A DNA stretch of 64,000 nucleotides from Streptomyces lincolnensis (GCF_001685355.1 NZ_CP016438.1:5766001-5830000); one strand, 5' to 3'; counted from the stretch's first letter, positions 37,602 through 46,336 are shown. Program-made: numbers and translations. The notes: a model not told the origin generated them from the letters alone.

Positions 37602-38036
37602 ATGGGAGAGGCGCGCGAGGTCATGGACCGGCTCACGGACGCGCTGACCGCGCATCCCGATCTGAAGGCCATCGGCGAGCTGTACGCCGAGGACGCCGTC
37701 GCCCTCACCCCCGACGAGGGGGAGATCCGCGGGCGCGACGGCATCGTCGAGTACTGGCGGCAGATGACGGAGGCGGTCCCCGAGGCCACGTTCGAGACGG
37801 TGCACTCGTACGAGGTCGGGGACACGGCCATCGACGAGGGTGTCTTCAGCGGACGCAACTCCGGGCCGCTGCACCTGCCCACCGGGGAGACGCTCCCCGC
37901 GACGCAGAAGGAGATCCGGATCCGCGGGGTGGACATCGCCACCGTGAAGGACGGGCGGATCGTGGACTACCGGCTCTACTTCGACGAGATGGAGTTCCTG
38001 GGGCAGCTGGGACTGCTGCCCGACCAGCCGTCCTGA
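37602..38036 (+). CDS. SnoaL/NTF2-like protein (ester cyclase family)
   Basis: 144-aa alpha+beta-barrel protein. MDRLTDALTAHPDLKAIGELYAEDAVALTPD at the start, GRDGIVEYWRQM near 46, then IRIRGVDIATVKDGRIVDYRLYFD near 105-128 are typical of SnoaL-like proteins, which may be enzymes or small-ligand binders. GGAGG sits 6 nt upstream of the ATG. Function cannot be assigned. Confidence 0.8.
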   Translation: MGEAREVMDRLTDALTAHPDLKAIGELYAEDAVALTPDEGEIRGRDGIVEYWRQMTEAVPEATFETVHSYEVGDTAIDEGVFSGRNSGPLHLPTGETLPATQKEIRIRGVDIATVKDGRIVDYRLYFDEMEFLGQLGLLPDQPS

Positions 38037-38157
38037 GCGAGTCGTTTCGAGCGGGTCGCTCTGAGCGGTGTCACCTGATGGACGGCGCCTGTCGCTCGCT
38101 CCTCGTGGGATACATCCCGTGTCGGTTACGGGTGTGGCGGAGCGAGGAGTGGGTGGC

Positions 38158-38667
38158 ATGCGGGCAGGGCTGCGGTTGCGGGGCCTGGTGGTGTGGGGGG
38201 TCGCCCTGGCGGTGGTGGGCGGTGCGGTGCCGGTCGCGGGGGCGGTCGGGGACGGCCCGGCCGAGGGCTGGGCCGACGGTGGGCCCGAGGCGGATCTCGC
38301 CTATCACGGCCTCGCCCGGATGGCCTCCGGCCGGGTGGACGTGCGGTTCACGCCGCGCAACCACGGGCCGTCGGCGGTGCCGGACGCGACGGTGCGGCTG
38401 CGCTGGTCGGAACCGCTGGTGGACCGGCAGGCGATGCCGGAGGGGTGTGCGCGGTCGGGACGGCAGGTCGTGCTGTGCCGGATCGGGGCGCTGGCCGCGG
38501 ACGGTCTGGGGGAGCGGGTCGAGCTGCGGGTGCGGCTGCTGGGTATGCCGTCCGAGGTGCTGCTGGAGATCGACACGGTGTGGAGCGGCGGGGCGGTGGA
38601 CCGCAACCGGCTCAACGACCGGCAGCGGGTGCTCGTGCTGGACACGGGGGACGAGTACTACTTCTGA
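38158..38667 (+). CDS. Predicted secreted protein
   Basis: 169 aa. A Sec-type signal peptide is visible at 1 to about 29 (MRAGLRLRGLVVWGVALAVV, cleavage near VAG-AVG). The mature part has a beta-rich, DUF11-like look: LARMASGRVDVRFTPRNHGPSAVPDATVRLRWSEPL is similar to repeated extracellular modules that stabilise surface proteins. Two cysteines (EGCARSG, VVLCRIG) could form a disulfide. GAGGAG lies 11 nt before the ATG. No catalytic motif is visible. Confidence 0.7.
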   Translation: MRAGLRLRGLVVWGVALAVVGGAVPVAGAVGDGPAEGWADGGPEADLAYHGLARMASGRVDVRFTPRNHGPSAVPDATVRLRWSEPLVDRQAMPEGCARSGRQVVLCRIGALAADGLGERVELRVRLLGMPSEVLLEIDTVWSGGAVDRNRLNDRQRVLVLDTGDEYYF

Positions 38668-38785
38668 GCGCCGGCCCCGGCGTCGACCGCGGCACCGGCA
38701 CCGGCTGCGACACCGGCGTCTTCGGTGTCGTAGCGCTCGCGTGCCTCGTGCACTTCCTCGAGGTGGGTCTCCGCCCAGTTCTTCC
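38658..38785 (-). pseudogene. Possible C-terminal fragment of a lost minus-strand gene
   Basis: About 40 codons on the minus strand read KNWAETHLEEVHEARERYD then an Ala/Gly tail and a stop at 38658-38660. This amphipathic, charged stretch looks like a genuine protein end, but upstream of it (beyond 38785) the frame dissolves into Pro/Arg-rich nonsense exactly where the plus-strand reductase fragment begins. I cannot name the family. Confidence 0.3.
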
Positions 38786-39176
38786 GGGGTGGCGGTGACC
38801 GCGCTGGCCCGTGCGGGGGACGAGGAGTTCATACGGTCCCTGGGTGCGGTGGACTTCGTGAGTGGCGGGGTCGGGGCGGGGCGCTTCGATGCCGTCCTGG
38901 ACGCGGCCGTCCTCGGTGGGCCGGCCCTGGAGTGGGTGCGGGACGCGGGGTGCCTACCTGGGTGTCATTCCTGAGGCGCATCCGGCTTCGGTGCGCGGGG
39001 TGCGGACCGCCTCGGTCGGGTTTCAGGCCGACGGGGCCCGGCTCGCGGAGCTGGTCGGGCTGGTGGACGAGGGGGCGCTGACTCTCCGGGTGGCCGGGAC
39101 GTACCCCTTGGGCGAGGCGTCGAAGGCGCATGCCCGGCTGGCGGGGTGCGGGGGGCGGTTGGTGCTGGTGCCGTAG
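38786..39176 (+). pseudogene. Truncated, frameshifted quinone oxidoreductase (zinc-type MDR)
   Basis: Only the C-terminal half of an NADP-dependent quinone-reductase-like protein remains. The first part reads GVAVTALARAGDEEFIRSLG and FDAVLDAAVLGGPALEWVRD in one frame; at about 38950 (GGGGTGCC) one base too many shifts the sense into another frame, which continues AYLGVIPEAHP through LTLRVAGTYPLGEASKAHARL to a stop at 39174. The N-terminal catalytic domain and the GGVG cofactor loop are missing. Dead gene, left end at a deletion joint near 38786. Confidence 0.7.
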
Positions 39177-39226
39177 GGGCGGGTGCGCGACCCGGCCGCC
39201 CGGTCGGTTCCGGATGGGTTACGGCC

Positions 39227-39373
39227 ATGGGGATCATCGATCCGGAGCCCGGTGACCACCGTCTTGCTGCCGAAGTGCTGCCCGTTCTGCGGGAGCTGCG
39301 GAGGAGGGGTGGACGGAGGGGCGTGCGGAGAGGAATACGGCGGGCGTGGGGGCCGTTCGGAATGTATAGTTGA
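39227..39373 (+). pseudogene. Possible GNAT acetyltransferase N-terminal remnant
   Basis: An ATG frame begins MGIIDPEPGDHRLAAEVLPV followed by LRELR, very like the start of Streptomyces GNAT acetyltransferases (DPRLTADVLPVLRELRP as I remember it), then degenerates into Arg/Gly repeats and stops after 48 codons, just inside the next promoter. Probably a third gene relic in this stretch. Confidence 0.35.
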
Positions 39374-39382
39374 ACGGTCAAC
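39369..39382 (+). promoter_or_regulatory. Palindrome GTTGA-ACGG-TCAAC upstream of the monooxygenase gene
   Basis: Perfect 5-bp arms, 20 bp before the LLM start, next to TATAGT (39366-39371), which could be the -10 box. Likely an operator for a TetR/MarR-type or similar repressor. Confidence 0.45.
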
Positions 39383-39402
39383 AACCTGGAGGGTGAGCGA
39401 CC

Positions 39403-40485
39403 ATGCAGTTCGGGATCTTCAGCGTCGGCGATGTCACGCCGGACCCGACCACGGGCCGGACGCCGACCGAGCGTGAGCGCATCAAGGCCATGGTCGCCAT
39501 CGCGCTCAAGGCCGAGGAGGTCGGGCTCGATGTGTTCGCCACCGGTGAGCACCACAACCCGCCGTTCGTGCCGTCGTCGCCGACGACCATGCTCGGCTAT
39601 GTGGCCGCGCGGACGGAGAAGCTGATCCTCTCCACCTCCACCACGCTGATCACCACCAACGACCCGGTGAAGATCGCCGAGGACTTCGCGATGCTCCAGC
39701 ACCTGGCAGACGGCCGGGTGGACCTGATGATGGGCCGCGGCAACACCGGCCCGGTCTATCCCTGGTTCGGGCAGGACATCCGGCAGGGCATCAATCTCGC
39801 CGTCGAGAACTACGCCCTGCTGCGGCGGCTGTGGCGCGAGGACGTCGTGGACTGGGAGGGGAAGTTCCGGACACCGCTCCAGGGGTTCACCTCCACGCCC
39901 CGGCCGCTGGACGGCGTACCGCCGTTCGTCTGGCACGGCTCCATCCGCTCGCCGGAGATCGCCGAGCAGGCCGCGTACTACGGCGACGGCTTCTTCCACA
40001 ACAACATCTTCTGGCCGGCCGACCACACCAAGCGGATGGTCGACCTGTACCGCCAGCGGTACGCGCACTACGGCCACGGCACCCCCGAGCAGGCCGTCGT
40101 CGGCCTCGGCGGGCACGTGTTCATGCGCCGCAACTCTCAGGACGCGATCCGCGAGTTCCGCCCGTACTTCGATGTCGCCCCCGTCTACGGGCACGGGCCG
40201 TCGCTGGAGGAGTTCACCGACCAGACCCCGCTGACCGTCGGCTCCCCGGAGCAGGTCATCGAGAAGACGCTGGCCTTCCGCGAGTACGCCGGCGACTACC
40301 AGCGCCAGCTGTTCCTGATCGACCACGCCGGGCTGCCCCTGAAGACCGTCCTGGAACAGCTCGACATGCTCGGCGAGGAGGTCGTGCCCGTGCTGCGCAA
40401 GGAGTTCGCGGTCGGGCGTCCGGCCGATGTGCCCGAGGCGCCGACGCACCAGTCCCTGCTGCGGAACCAGGAGGCGGCGCGATGA
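39403..40485 (+). CDS. LLM-class flavin-dependent oxidoreductase
   Basis: 360-aa bacterial luciferase-like protein using reduced FMN supplied by a reductase. AEEVGLDVFATGEHHNPPFVPSSPTTMLGYVAARTEKLIL near 36-75 and DLMMGRGNTGPVYPWFG near 107-123 are typical of the group. The Gly-rich IRSPEIAEQAAYYGDGFF follows. It is coupled to the next gene by an ATGA overlap, and that gene encodes an FMN reductase, so the two form a two-component monooxygenase. GGAGGGTGAG precedes the ATG. Substrate unknown. Confidence 0.9.
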   Translation: MQFGIFSVGDVTPDPTTGRTPTERERIKAMVAIALKAEEVGLDVFATGEHHNPPFVPSSPTTMLGYVAARTEKLILSTSTTLITTNDPVKIAEDFAMLQHLADGRVDLMMGRGNTGPVYPWFGQDIRQGINLAVENYALLRRLWREDVVDWEGKFRTPLQGFTSTPRPLDGVPPFVWHGSIRSPEIAEQAAYYGDGFFHNNIFWPADHTKRMVDLYRQRYAHYGHGTPEQAVVGLGGHVFMRRNSQDAIREFRPYFDVAPVYGHGPSLEEFTDQTPLTVGSPEQVIEKTLAFREYAGDYQRQLFLIDHAGLPLKTVLEQLDMLGEEVVPVLRKEFAVGRPADVPEAPTHQSLLRNQEAAR

Positions 40486-41072
40486 AGCTCGTCGTCGTCT
40501 CGGCCGGGCTGAGCGTGCCGTCCTCCACGCGGCTGCTGGCCGACCGGCTGGCCGCCGCCGTGGGCCGGCAGACTCCGGTCGACGTGCAGATCGTCGAGCT
40601 GCGCGAACTCGCCGTGGAGATCGCGCAGAACCTCACCAACGGCTTCCCGGGCCGGGCGCTGGCCGCCGCGATCGACGCGGTGACCGGGGCGGACGGTCTG
40701 ATCGTGGTCACGCCCGTCTTCTCGGCCTCGTACAGCGGACTGTTCAAGTCCTTCTTCGACGTGATCGACAAGGACGCGCTGGCGGGCACGCCGGTGCTGA
40801 TCGCGGCGAGCGGCGGTACCGCCCGGCACTCGATGGTGCTGGACCACGCGCTGCGGCCGCTCTTCGCCCACCTCAAGGCCGTCGTCGTCCCGACCGGCGT
40901 GTACGCCGCCTCCGAGGACTGGGGCGCCGAGGGCTTGGACGGTCGGATCCGGCGGGCGGCGGGCGAGCTGGCGGGGCTGATGAACGGCCAGTCCGCGGCG
41001 AAGCCGGTCAGGAACGACCTCGACGTCGTGCCGTTCGCCGAGCAGCTCGCGGCGCTGCGGGGCACGGGGTGA
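40482..41072 (+). CDS. NAD(P)H-dependent FMN reductase (CE1759-like)
   Basis: 196-aa flavodoxin-fold reductase. MKLVVVSAGLSVPSSTRLLADRL at the start binds the FMN phosphate, VVTPVFSASYSGLFKSFFD near 75-95 is the family signature, and LIAASGGTARHSMV follows. It should supply reduced FMN to the monooxygenase encoded directly upstream (4-nt overlap). Confidence 0.9.
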   Translation: MKLVVVSAGLSVPSSTRLLADRLAAAVGRQTPVDVQIVELRELAVEIAQNLTNGFPGRALAAAIDAVTGADGLIVVTPVFSASYSGLFKSFFDVIDKDALAGTPVLIAASGGTARHSMVLDHALRPLFAHLKAVVVPTGVYAASEDWGAEGLDGRIRRAAGELAGLMNGQSAAKPVRNDLDVVPFAEQLAALRGTG

Positions 41073-41100
41073 GAGGACGGTAGGGGGGCGGCCCCAGAGT

Positions 41101-41346
41101 CTGTCCGGCGGATCGGGTCGCAGGCATCCAACGGTGCCTGATCAGTGCCGGTGAGCGGGGGTTTGGTGCGTGCAGCTGCAAGGCGGAGGAGGGCGGCGAC
41201 GCGATGGGGGTCCCCCCGCGCGAGGTTGTTCGAGCGTGGGGGAGTCGGCAACCGGCGACAACGCGGCTGGGGGTCCCCCCACGCCTTTAAGGCAGTGGGA
41301 GAGTGCGTGCCAGAGCCCCGCGACCGCGACATGATCCGCCAGACAG
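41101..41346. mobile_element. MITE-like element with terminal inverted repeats
   Basis: 246 bp without a gene, bounded by imperfect inverted repeats: left CTGTCCGGCGGATCGGGTCG and the reverse complement of the right end CTGTCTGGCGGATCATGTCG, 17 of the 20 bases identical. Inside are two hairpin-forming modules that start GGGGGTCCCCCC (41209 and 41271). No transposase is present. The ends look like those of small Streptomyces insertion sequences, so this may be a non-autonomous derivative. No target duplication is certain. Confidence 0.6.
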
Positions 41347-41446
41347 GCCCTGGGTTGCGCCCCCGTGGGTGAGAGGGGCGTAAGAAGGCGACCCGGTGAG
41401 CCGCTCATCACGTCGTGGGGCGGGGAAGGCGAGGCACACTGAGGGC

Positions 41447-42160
41447 GTGCCTCAGACTGTGCTGCTCGCCGAAGACGACCGCGCCATCCGTCACGCCCTG
41501 GAGCGCGCCCTGACCCTGGAGGGCTACCAGGTCACCGCGGTCGCCGACGGCGTCGAGGCGCTGGCGCAGGCCCACAAGTCCCCGCCGGACGTGCTTCTGC
41601 TCGACGTGATGATGCCCGGCATCGACGGACTCCAGGTCTGCCGGGTGCTGCGTGCCGAGGGGGACAGCACGCCGATCCTGATGCTGACGGCGCTGGTGGA
41701 GACGGCGGACCGGATCGCCGGTCTGGACGCCGGCGCCGACGACTACGTGGTGAAGCCCTTCGACGTCGAGGAGGTCTTCGCCCGGCTGCGCGCCCTGCTG
41801 CGCCGCACCAGCCCGGTGGGCGCCCTGACCGGCGTACCGAAGACGCCGTCCGCCCCGGAGGGGCAGATCGACGCGGCCGGGCTGCGCATGGACGTGCAGG
41901 CCCGCCGCGCCTGGCGCGGCACCCGTGAGCTGGAGCTGACCCGCACCGAGTTCGAGCTGCTGGAACTGCTCGTGCGGAACGCGGGGATCGTGCTGGACCA
42001 CTCCACCATCTACGACCGCATCTGGGGCTACGACTTCGGCCCCGGCTCCAAGAACCTCGCCGTCTACGTCGGCTACCTCCGCCGCAAGCTCGACGAGCCG
42101 GGCGCCCCGCAGCTGATCCACACCGTCCGCGGCGTCGGTTACGTGCTGCGGGAGGACTGA
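41447..42160 (+). CDS. Two-component response regulator, OmpR/PhoB family
   Basis: 237 aa. Receiver domain 1-120 with acidic pair E9-D10-D11, phospho-acceptor D53 (VLLLDVMMPGIDG), and Lys in DYVVKPFDVEEV near 103. The C-terminal winged helix (about 145-237) shows LTRTEFELLELLVRN, IYDRIWGYDFGPGSKNLAVYVGYLRRKL and VRGVGYVLRED, typical of MprA/TcrA-type regulators. The likely start is the GTG at 41447. The kinase gene begins right after its stop codon, with no gap. Confidence 0.93.
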   Translation: MPQTVLLAEDDRAIRHALERALTLEGYQVTAVADGVEALAQAHKSPPDVLLLDVMMPGIDGLQVCRVLRAEGDSTPILMLTALVETADRIAGLDAGADDYVVKPFDVEEVFARLRALLRRTSPVGALTGVPKTPSAPEGQIDAAGLRMDVQARRAWRGTRELELTRTEFELLELLVRNAGIVLDHSTIYDRIWGYDFGPGSKNLAVYVGYLRRKLDEPGAPQLIHTVRGVGYVLRED

Positions 42161-43573
42161 GTGAGCCGCCTCGGGCGGCTGCTGGGGAGGCGGCGGCCGC
42201 GGCTGCTGTCGTTGCGGACGACCTTCGCGGTGTCCTTCGCGGCCGTGACCGCGGCCGTGACCGTGCTGGTGGGTGTGCTGTCGTACGGTGCGGCCGCGCG
42301 GCTGGTGCGGGTGGACCAGGAGTCGGTGTTCGACGAGGTCGTACAGGATCTGCGGGACGAGGTCCGGCAGCACGAGATGACACCGGACGACTTCTCCTCC
42401 TCGGCGCCGGGCCACGATCTCGTCCGGCCGGCCCGTACCGACGTACAGGTGCTCGGGCCGGACGGCGCGGTCCTGGACCCCGGGCGGCCGGGGCTGCCGG
42501 TCACCGCCGCCGACCGGAGGATCGCGGGCGTCGACCCGGCCGGGCGGATGGTGGAGCACAAGGACGTCGGCGTCGGCAACGACGTCTACCGCGTCGCCAC
42601 CGTCTCGCTCGGCAGCGGGCGGGGCGCGGTGCAGGTCGCGCAGGAGTTCAGCGACACCGAGGACCTGCTGCGGGCACTCCAGCGGCGCACCCTGATCCTG
42701 ATGGTCGCGGTCGTGATAGGCGCCGGTCTGTTCGGCTGGTGGCTCGCCCGGCGCATCACCCGCCGGCTGGTCATCCTCACCTCCGCCGCCGAGGACGTCG
42801 CCCGCACCCGGCGGCTCGGCATCCAGGTGCCCGTCCACGGCTACGACGAGGTCGGCCGCCTCGGCCGCGCCTTCGACCGCATGCTGGGGCGGCTGGCCCA
42901 GTCCGAGGAGGACCAGCGCCGGCTGGTCCAGGACGCGGGCCACGAGCTGCGGACGCCGCTGACGTCGTTGCGTACGAACATCTCGCTGCTGCGCCGGATC
43001 GACGAGCTGCCGCCCGCCACCCGGGAGGAGCTGGTCGCGGACCTGGGCCAGGAGGCCCGTGAACTGACCGATCTGGTCAACGAGCTGGTGGACCTCGCCG
43101 CCGGGCAGTCCGACACCGAGCCGCCGCAGCGGGTGGACCTCGCGGACATCGCCGACGAGGTGGCGGGCCTCGCCCGGCGGCGTACCGGGCGGGAGATCGT
43201 GGTCCGGGCGAGCGGGGACACGACGACCGACGGGCGGCCGGGGATGCTTCAGCGGGCGCTGTCCAACCTCGTGGAGAACGCGGCCAAGTTCGACCGGGAC
43301 GGTTCGCATCCCATCGAGATCAACGTCACCGGGCCGGCACGGGCGGGGACCGTGCGGGTCGAGGTTCTCGACCGGGGGGCGGGTATCGCGGACGGGGACC
43401 TGATGCGTGTCTTCGACCGCTTCTACCGGGCCGCGGACGCGCGGTCGCTGCCCGGGTCCGGGCTCGGCCTGTCGATCGTGCGGGAGGTGGCGTTGTCCCA
43501 TGGGGGAGCGCCGTTCGCCGTGCCTCGGGAGGGGGGCGGGGCGGTGATCGGGTTTACGGTGGGTGGGGTGTGA
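42161..43573 (+). CDS. Sensor histidine kinase
   Basis: 470-aa membrane kinase, partner of the response regulator just upstream. Two membrane helices (about 20-43 and 177-196) enclose an extracytoplasmic sensor domain of about 130 residues. HAMP domain 197-250, phospho-acceptor H261 in DAGHELRTPLTSL, N-box LSNLVENAAKFDRDG near 363-377, G1 VLDRGAGIADGD and G2 SGLGLSIVRE. The signal sensed is unknown. GTG start directly after the regulator stop. Confidence 0.93.
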   Translation: MSRLGRLLGRRRPRLLSLRTTFAVSFAAVTAAVTVLVGVLSYGAAARLVRVDQESVFDEVVQDLRDEVRQHEMTPDDFSSSAPGHDLVRPARTDVQVLGPDGAVLDPGRPGLPVTAADRRIAGVDPAGRMVEHKDVGVGNDVYRVATVSLGSGRGAVQVAQEFSDTEDLLRALQRRTLILMVAVVIGAGLFGWWLARRITRRLVILTSAAEDVARTRRLGIQVPVHGYDEVGRLGRAFDRMLGRLAQSEEDQRRLVQDAGHELRTPLTSLRTNISLLRRIDELPPATREELVADLGQEARELTDLVNELVDLAAGQSDTEPPQRVDLADIADEVAGLARRRTGREIVVRASGDTTTDGRPGMLQRALSNLVENAAKFDRDGSHPIEINVTGPARAGTVRVEVLDRGAGIADGDLMRVFDRFYRAADARSLPGSGLGLSIVREVALSHGGAPFAVPREGGGAVIGFTVGGV

Positions 43574-43626
43574 ACGCCGGGCGCCTGTGAGTTCGGGGCG
43601 TTCTGTGTTCTGGCGGGTGCGGGTTC

Positions 43627-43663
43627 GTTGTGGCTTGTCGCGCCGTTCCCCGCGCCCCTGGGT
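43627..43663 (-). repeat. Dispersed Streptomyces intergenic repeat, copy 2 (inverted)
   Basis: On the minus strand CCCAGGGGCGCGGGGAACGG then CGCGACAAGCCACAA, about 85-90% the same as the element at 22398. Confidence 0.7.
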
Positions 43664-43687
43664 GGGTTGGCACAAGGGGGTTGTCAG

Positions 43688-44953
43688 GTGCTGGGTGATG
43701 ACGAGGCCGCCGTGCTTGCGGCGATCGACGAGGTGGCCGTCGCGCGGACGCTGATGGAGCTCGTCGCTGTTCCGAGTGTGACCGGGAGTGCGGCCGAGTC
43801 GGAGCTTCAGCATCTGCTCGCCGGGCGGCTGGAGCGGCACGGGCTGGAGGTCGACCTGTGGGCGATGGATCTGCCCGAGTTGCTCGCGCATCCCGACTTC
43901 CCGGGGGCGGAGGCGCCGCGGGACGAGGCGTGGGGGCTGGTGGGGCGGACGCGGGACGGCGGGGACGGGCCGGTGCTGGTGCTGCAGGGGCACGTGGACG
44001 TCGTACCGGCCGGTGATCCGGCGGCCTGGGAGGGGGATCCGTTCGTGCCCCGGGTGACCGGGGATGTCGTGCACGGGCGGGGGGCGTGCGACATGAAGGC
44101 CGGGCTGGCGGCCCATCTGGCCGTGCTGGAGGCGGTCCGGGCGAGCGGGGTGCGGCTGCGGGGGCAGGTGGCCGCGCATTTCGTCGTCGGGGAGGAGGAC
44201 GGCGGACTCGGCGCCTTCGGGACGCTCAGGCGGGGGCACGGCGGCGACGCGTGTGTCATCGCGGAACCGACCGCCGGGACGCTCATCACCGCGAACGCGG
44301 GCGCGCTGACCTTCCGGATCACCGTGAACGGCAAGGCCGCGCACGCCAGTTCACGGGAGGAGGGCGTCAGCGCGATCGACGCGTATCTGCCGCTGCACCG
44401 GGCGCTGGCCCGGCTGGAGGCCGACCGCAACCGGGACCCGGATCCGCTGATGGCCGAGTACCCGATCCCCTACGCCCTGTCGGTCGGCGTGCTGCGGGCC
44501 GGTGACTGGGCCAGCAGCGTGCCCGATCTGCTGGTCGCGGAGGGGCGGTTGGGCGTACGGCTGGGGGAGGACCCGGCGTCCGCGCGGGAGGAGTTCGAGC
44601 GGTGCGTGGCCGCCGCGTGCGCCGCCGACCCGTGGCTGCGGGCGCACCCGGTGTCCGTGACCTGGCCGGGCGGGCAGTTCGCGAGCGGCCGGCTGCCCGC
44701 GGGGCATCCGCTGCCCGACGTGATCCGGTCCGCCCACGCGGATGTGGTGGGCGGACCGGCACCGAGGGAGCGCGGGGCGCCGTACGGCAGTGATCTGCGG
44801 TTGTACGGCGGGGCCGGGATTCCGACCGTGCAGTACGGGCCCGGGGACATCCGGGTGGCGCACAGCCCGCGCGAGCAGGTGTCCGTGCGGGAAGTGGTGG
44901 CCGTGGCGCGGACGTTGGCGCTGACCGTGCTGCGGACGGTCGGGACGAAGTGA
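43688..44953 (+). CDS. M20-family metallopeptidase (ArgE/DapE deacylase)
   Basis: 421 aa. Amidohydrolase with two zinc ions, removing acyl groups from amino acids or splitting dipeptides. Metal and catalytic motifs: LVLQGHVDVVPAGD near 96-110, VHGRGACDMKAGLAAHL near 135-150, VVGEEDGGLGAFG near 170, IAEPT near 195, and a dimerisation domain with ITVNGKAAHASSREEG. The start is the GTG at 43688; the frame upstream runs through the dispersed repeat and is not coding. Confidence 0.9.
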   Translation: MLGDDEAAVLAAIDEVAVARTLMELVAVPSVTGSAAESELQHLLAGRLERHGLEVDLWAMDLPELLAHPDFPGAEAPRDEAWGLVGRTRDGGDGPVLVLQGHVDVVPAGDPAAWEGDPFVPRVTGDVVHGRGACDMKAGLAAHLAVLEAVRASGVRLRGQVAAHFVVGEEDGGLGAFGTLRRGHGGDACVIAEPTAGTLITANAGALTFRITVNGKAAHASSREEGVSAIDAYLPLHRALARLEADRNRDPDPLMAEYPIPYALSVGVLRAGDWASSVPDLLVAEGRLGVRLGEDPASAREEFERCVAAACAADPWLRAHPVSVTWPGGQFASGRLPAGHPLPDVIRSAHADVVGGPAPRERGAPYGSDLRLYGGAGIPTVQYGPGDIRVAHSPREQVSVREVVAVARTLALTVLRTVGTK

Positions 44954-44977
44954 GGGACGGACGGGGCCGGGCGGGGG

Positions 44978-46336
44978 TCAGGCGCCGTCGGGCGTCCGGC
45001 CGAAGCAGCGTTCCAGTTCGGCGAGGTCGTAGAACGTGCTGCCGGGGGAGACGGGGCGGCAGCCGGTCTTGAAGGCGGTCTCCTTCTCGTTGTAGAGCAT
45101 CCGCACCAGGTAGGTGTCGCCCTTGCGGAAGACGTCCCACTGGATGTTCGAGCCGAGCGGGGCCACGGACGCGCCGCGCCACGGGTTGTCGGCGTAGGTG
45201 TACGGTCGCGCGGCGGTGGCGCCCTCGGTGCTGCCGGGCAGGCCCATCAGGGCGGCCAGCGGGATGATCTCCTCGGCGTGGGTGAAGCGGAGCTCGGCGC
45301 CGAGGTCGCCGGTGCCGGCGCGCTTGGCCTCGACCTGCCGGAAGAGGTCGTCGAGGAGGAAGCCGGCCATCTTGTAGGTGATGTCGCTGTCCGCGAAGCC
45401 GGGGCCCTTCTCGTAGAAGTCCTCGGCGTCGCTCAGATACCCGAACCAGGCCGCGTCCCGCTTCGCGATGAACCGCTCCATCCCCCAGCCCCTGCCGCCG
45501 GGGCTCTCGTCGCTCATGGCGGGCGCGATGGCGTACAGGTTGTAGACGGCCGTGGCGGCGGCCACGCGGTCGTCGTCGGAGAGCCGGTCGACGAAGCCGC
45601 CCTTGAAGAGCTTCTTCAGTACGTCCCCGGCGGCGCGGTGGGTGGCGGGCCGGTCGGTGATCGACTTCAGGGTGCGCGCGAGCCGCCGGTCGTTCGCGAG
45701 GTAGTCCCGGTAGGCCGCGCCGCCCGCCGCCTTGTGGAAGTAGAGCAGGTCGACGTCCGTGCGGGTCGGGCCGATCAGCGGCTTCAGGGCCGGGTCGGTG
45801 GCGGCGAGCGCGCCGGCGTAGAGGTTGGCGCTGTCGACCGCGCGGCCCTGGCCCGAGCTGACGACGTCGATCTTCTCCTTGTCGGCGGCGATCTTCCGGA
45901 ACAGTCCGGGCAGCCGCCGTTCCATGCGGACGGCCGTGTCCTGGATCTCGCGCTTGCCGCGTCCGCTGAGGTCGCCGTAGCCGACGGTGCTCATGGCCTG
46001 TTGCAGGGCTTGCGCCTTCGGTCCGAACTGCCGTCCTTTCGCGGTGAGTTCGCCCGTCGCGTCGGCCTTCTTCCACAGGGCCAGGACCAGGTCCGCGTCC
46101 TCGCCGTCGGTGGCGGCGCGGGAGCCGTGCCGGGAGACGTTCTCGGTGAAGACGGGGGTGAAGCCGGCGGGGGGCCGCTGGTAGGTGCGCGGGTTCTGGC
46201 CGGGTGCGTACGTCGCCTTGGTGCCGTAGCTGTCCCGGGCACCGCCGTTCACGTCGGCGCTCGCGGGGCCGGCGACCAGGAGTGCGGCCAGGGCGGTGGC
46301 GGTGGCCGAGGCCAGGGCGGGGGTGAGACGTCTCAT
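44978..46336 (-). CDS. Secreted histidine-type phosphatase (MINPP/phytase-like)
   Basis: 452 aa. Sec signal peptide 1-27 (LASATATALAALLVAGPASA-D). Histidine acid phosphatase catalytic start R69-H70-G71-S-R (ENVSRHGSRAATDGED) and the distal acid-base segment RFTHAEEIIPL near 350, which is the HAE variant seen in multiple-inositol-polyphosphate phosphatases. It should release phosphate from organic esters outside the cell. ATG at 46336. A single GTTCAC element lies upstream but no clear PHO box of direct repeats. Confidence 0.88.
   Translation of the reverse strand: MRRLTPALASATATALAALLVAGPASADVNGGARDSYGTKATYAPGQNPRTYQRPPAGFTPVFTENVSRHGSRAATDGEDADLVLALWKKADATGELTAKGRQFGPKAQALQQAMSTVGYGDLSGRGKREIQDTAVRMERRLPGLFRKIAADKEKIDVVSSGQGRAVDSANLYAGALAATDPALKPLIGPTRTDVDLLYFHKAAGGAAYRDYLANDRRLARTLKSITDRPATHRAAGDVLKKLFKGGFVDRLSDDDRVAAATAVYNLYAIAPAMSDESPGGRGWGMERFIAKRDAAWFGYLSDAEDFYEKGPGFADSDITYKMAGFLLDDLFRQVEAKRAGTGDLGAELRFTHAEEIIPLAALMGLPGSTEGATAARPYTYADNPWRGASVAPLGSNIQWDVFRKGDTYLVRMLYNEKETAFKTGCRPVSPGSTFYDLAELERCFGRTPDGA

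Noticed and set aside
41408..44344. 978-aa minus-strand frame opposite the two-component genes
   Set aside because: Antisense to a response regulator, kinase and peptidase that all have complete motifs.
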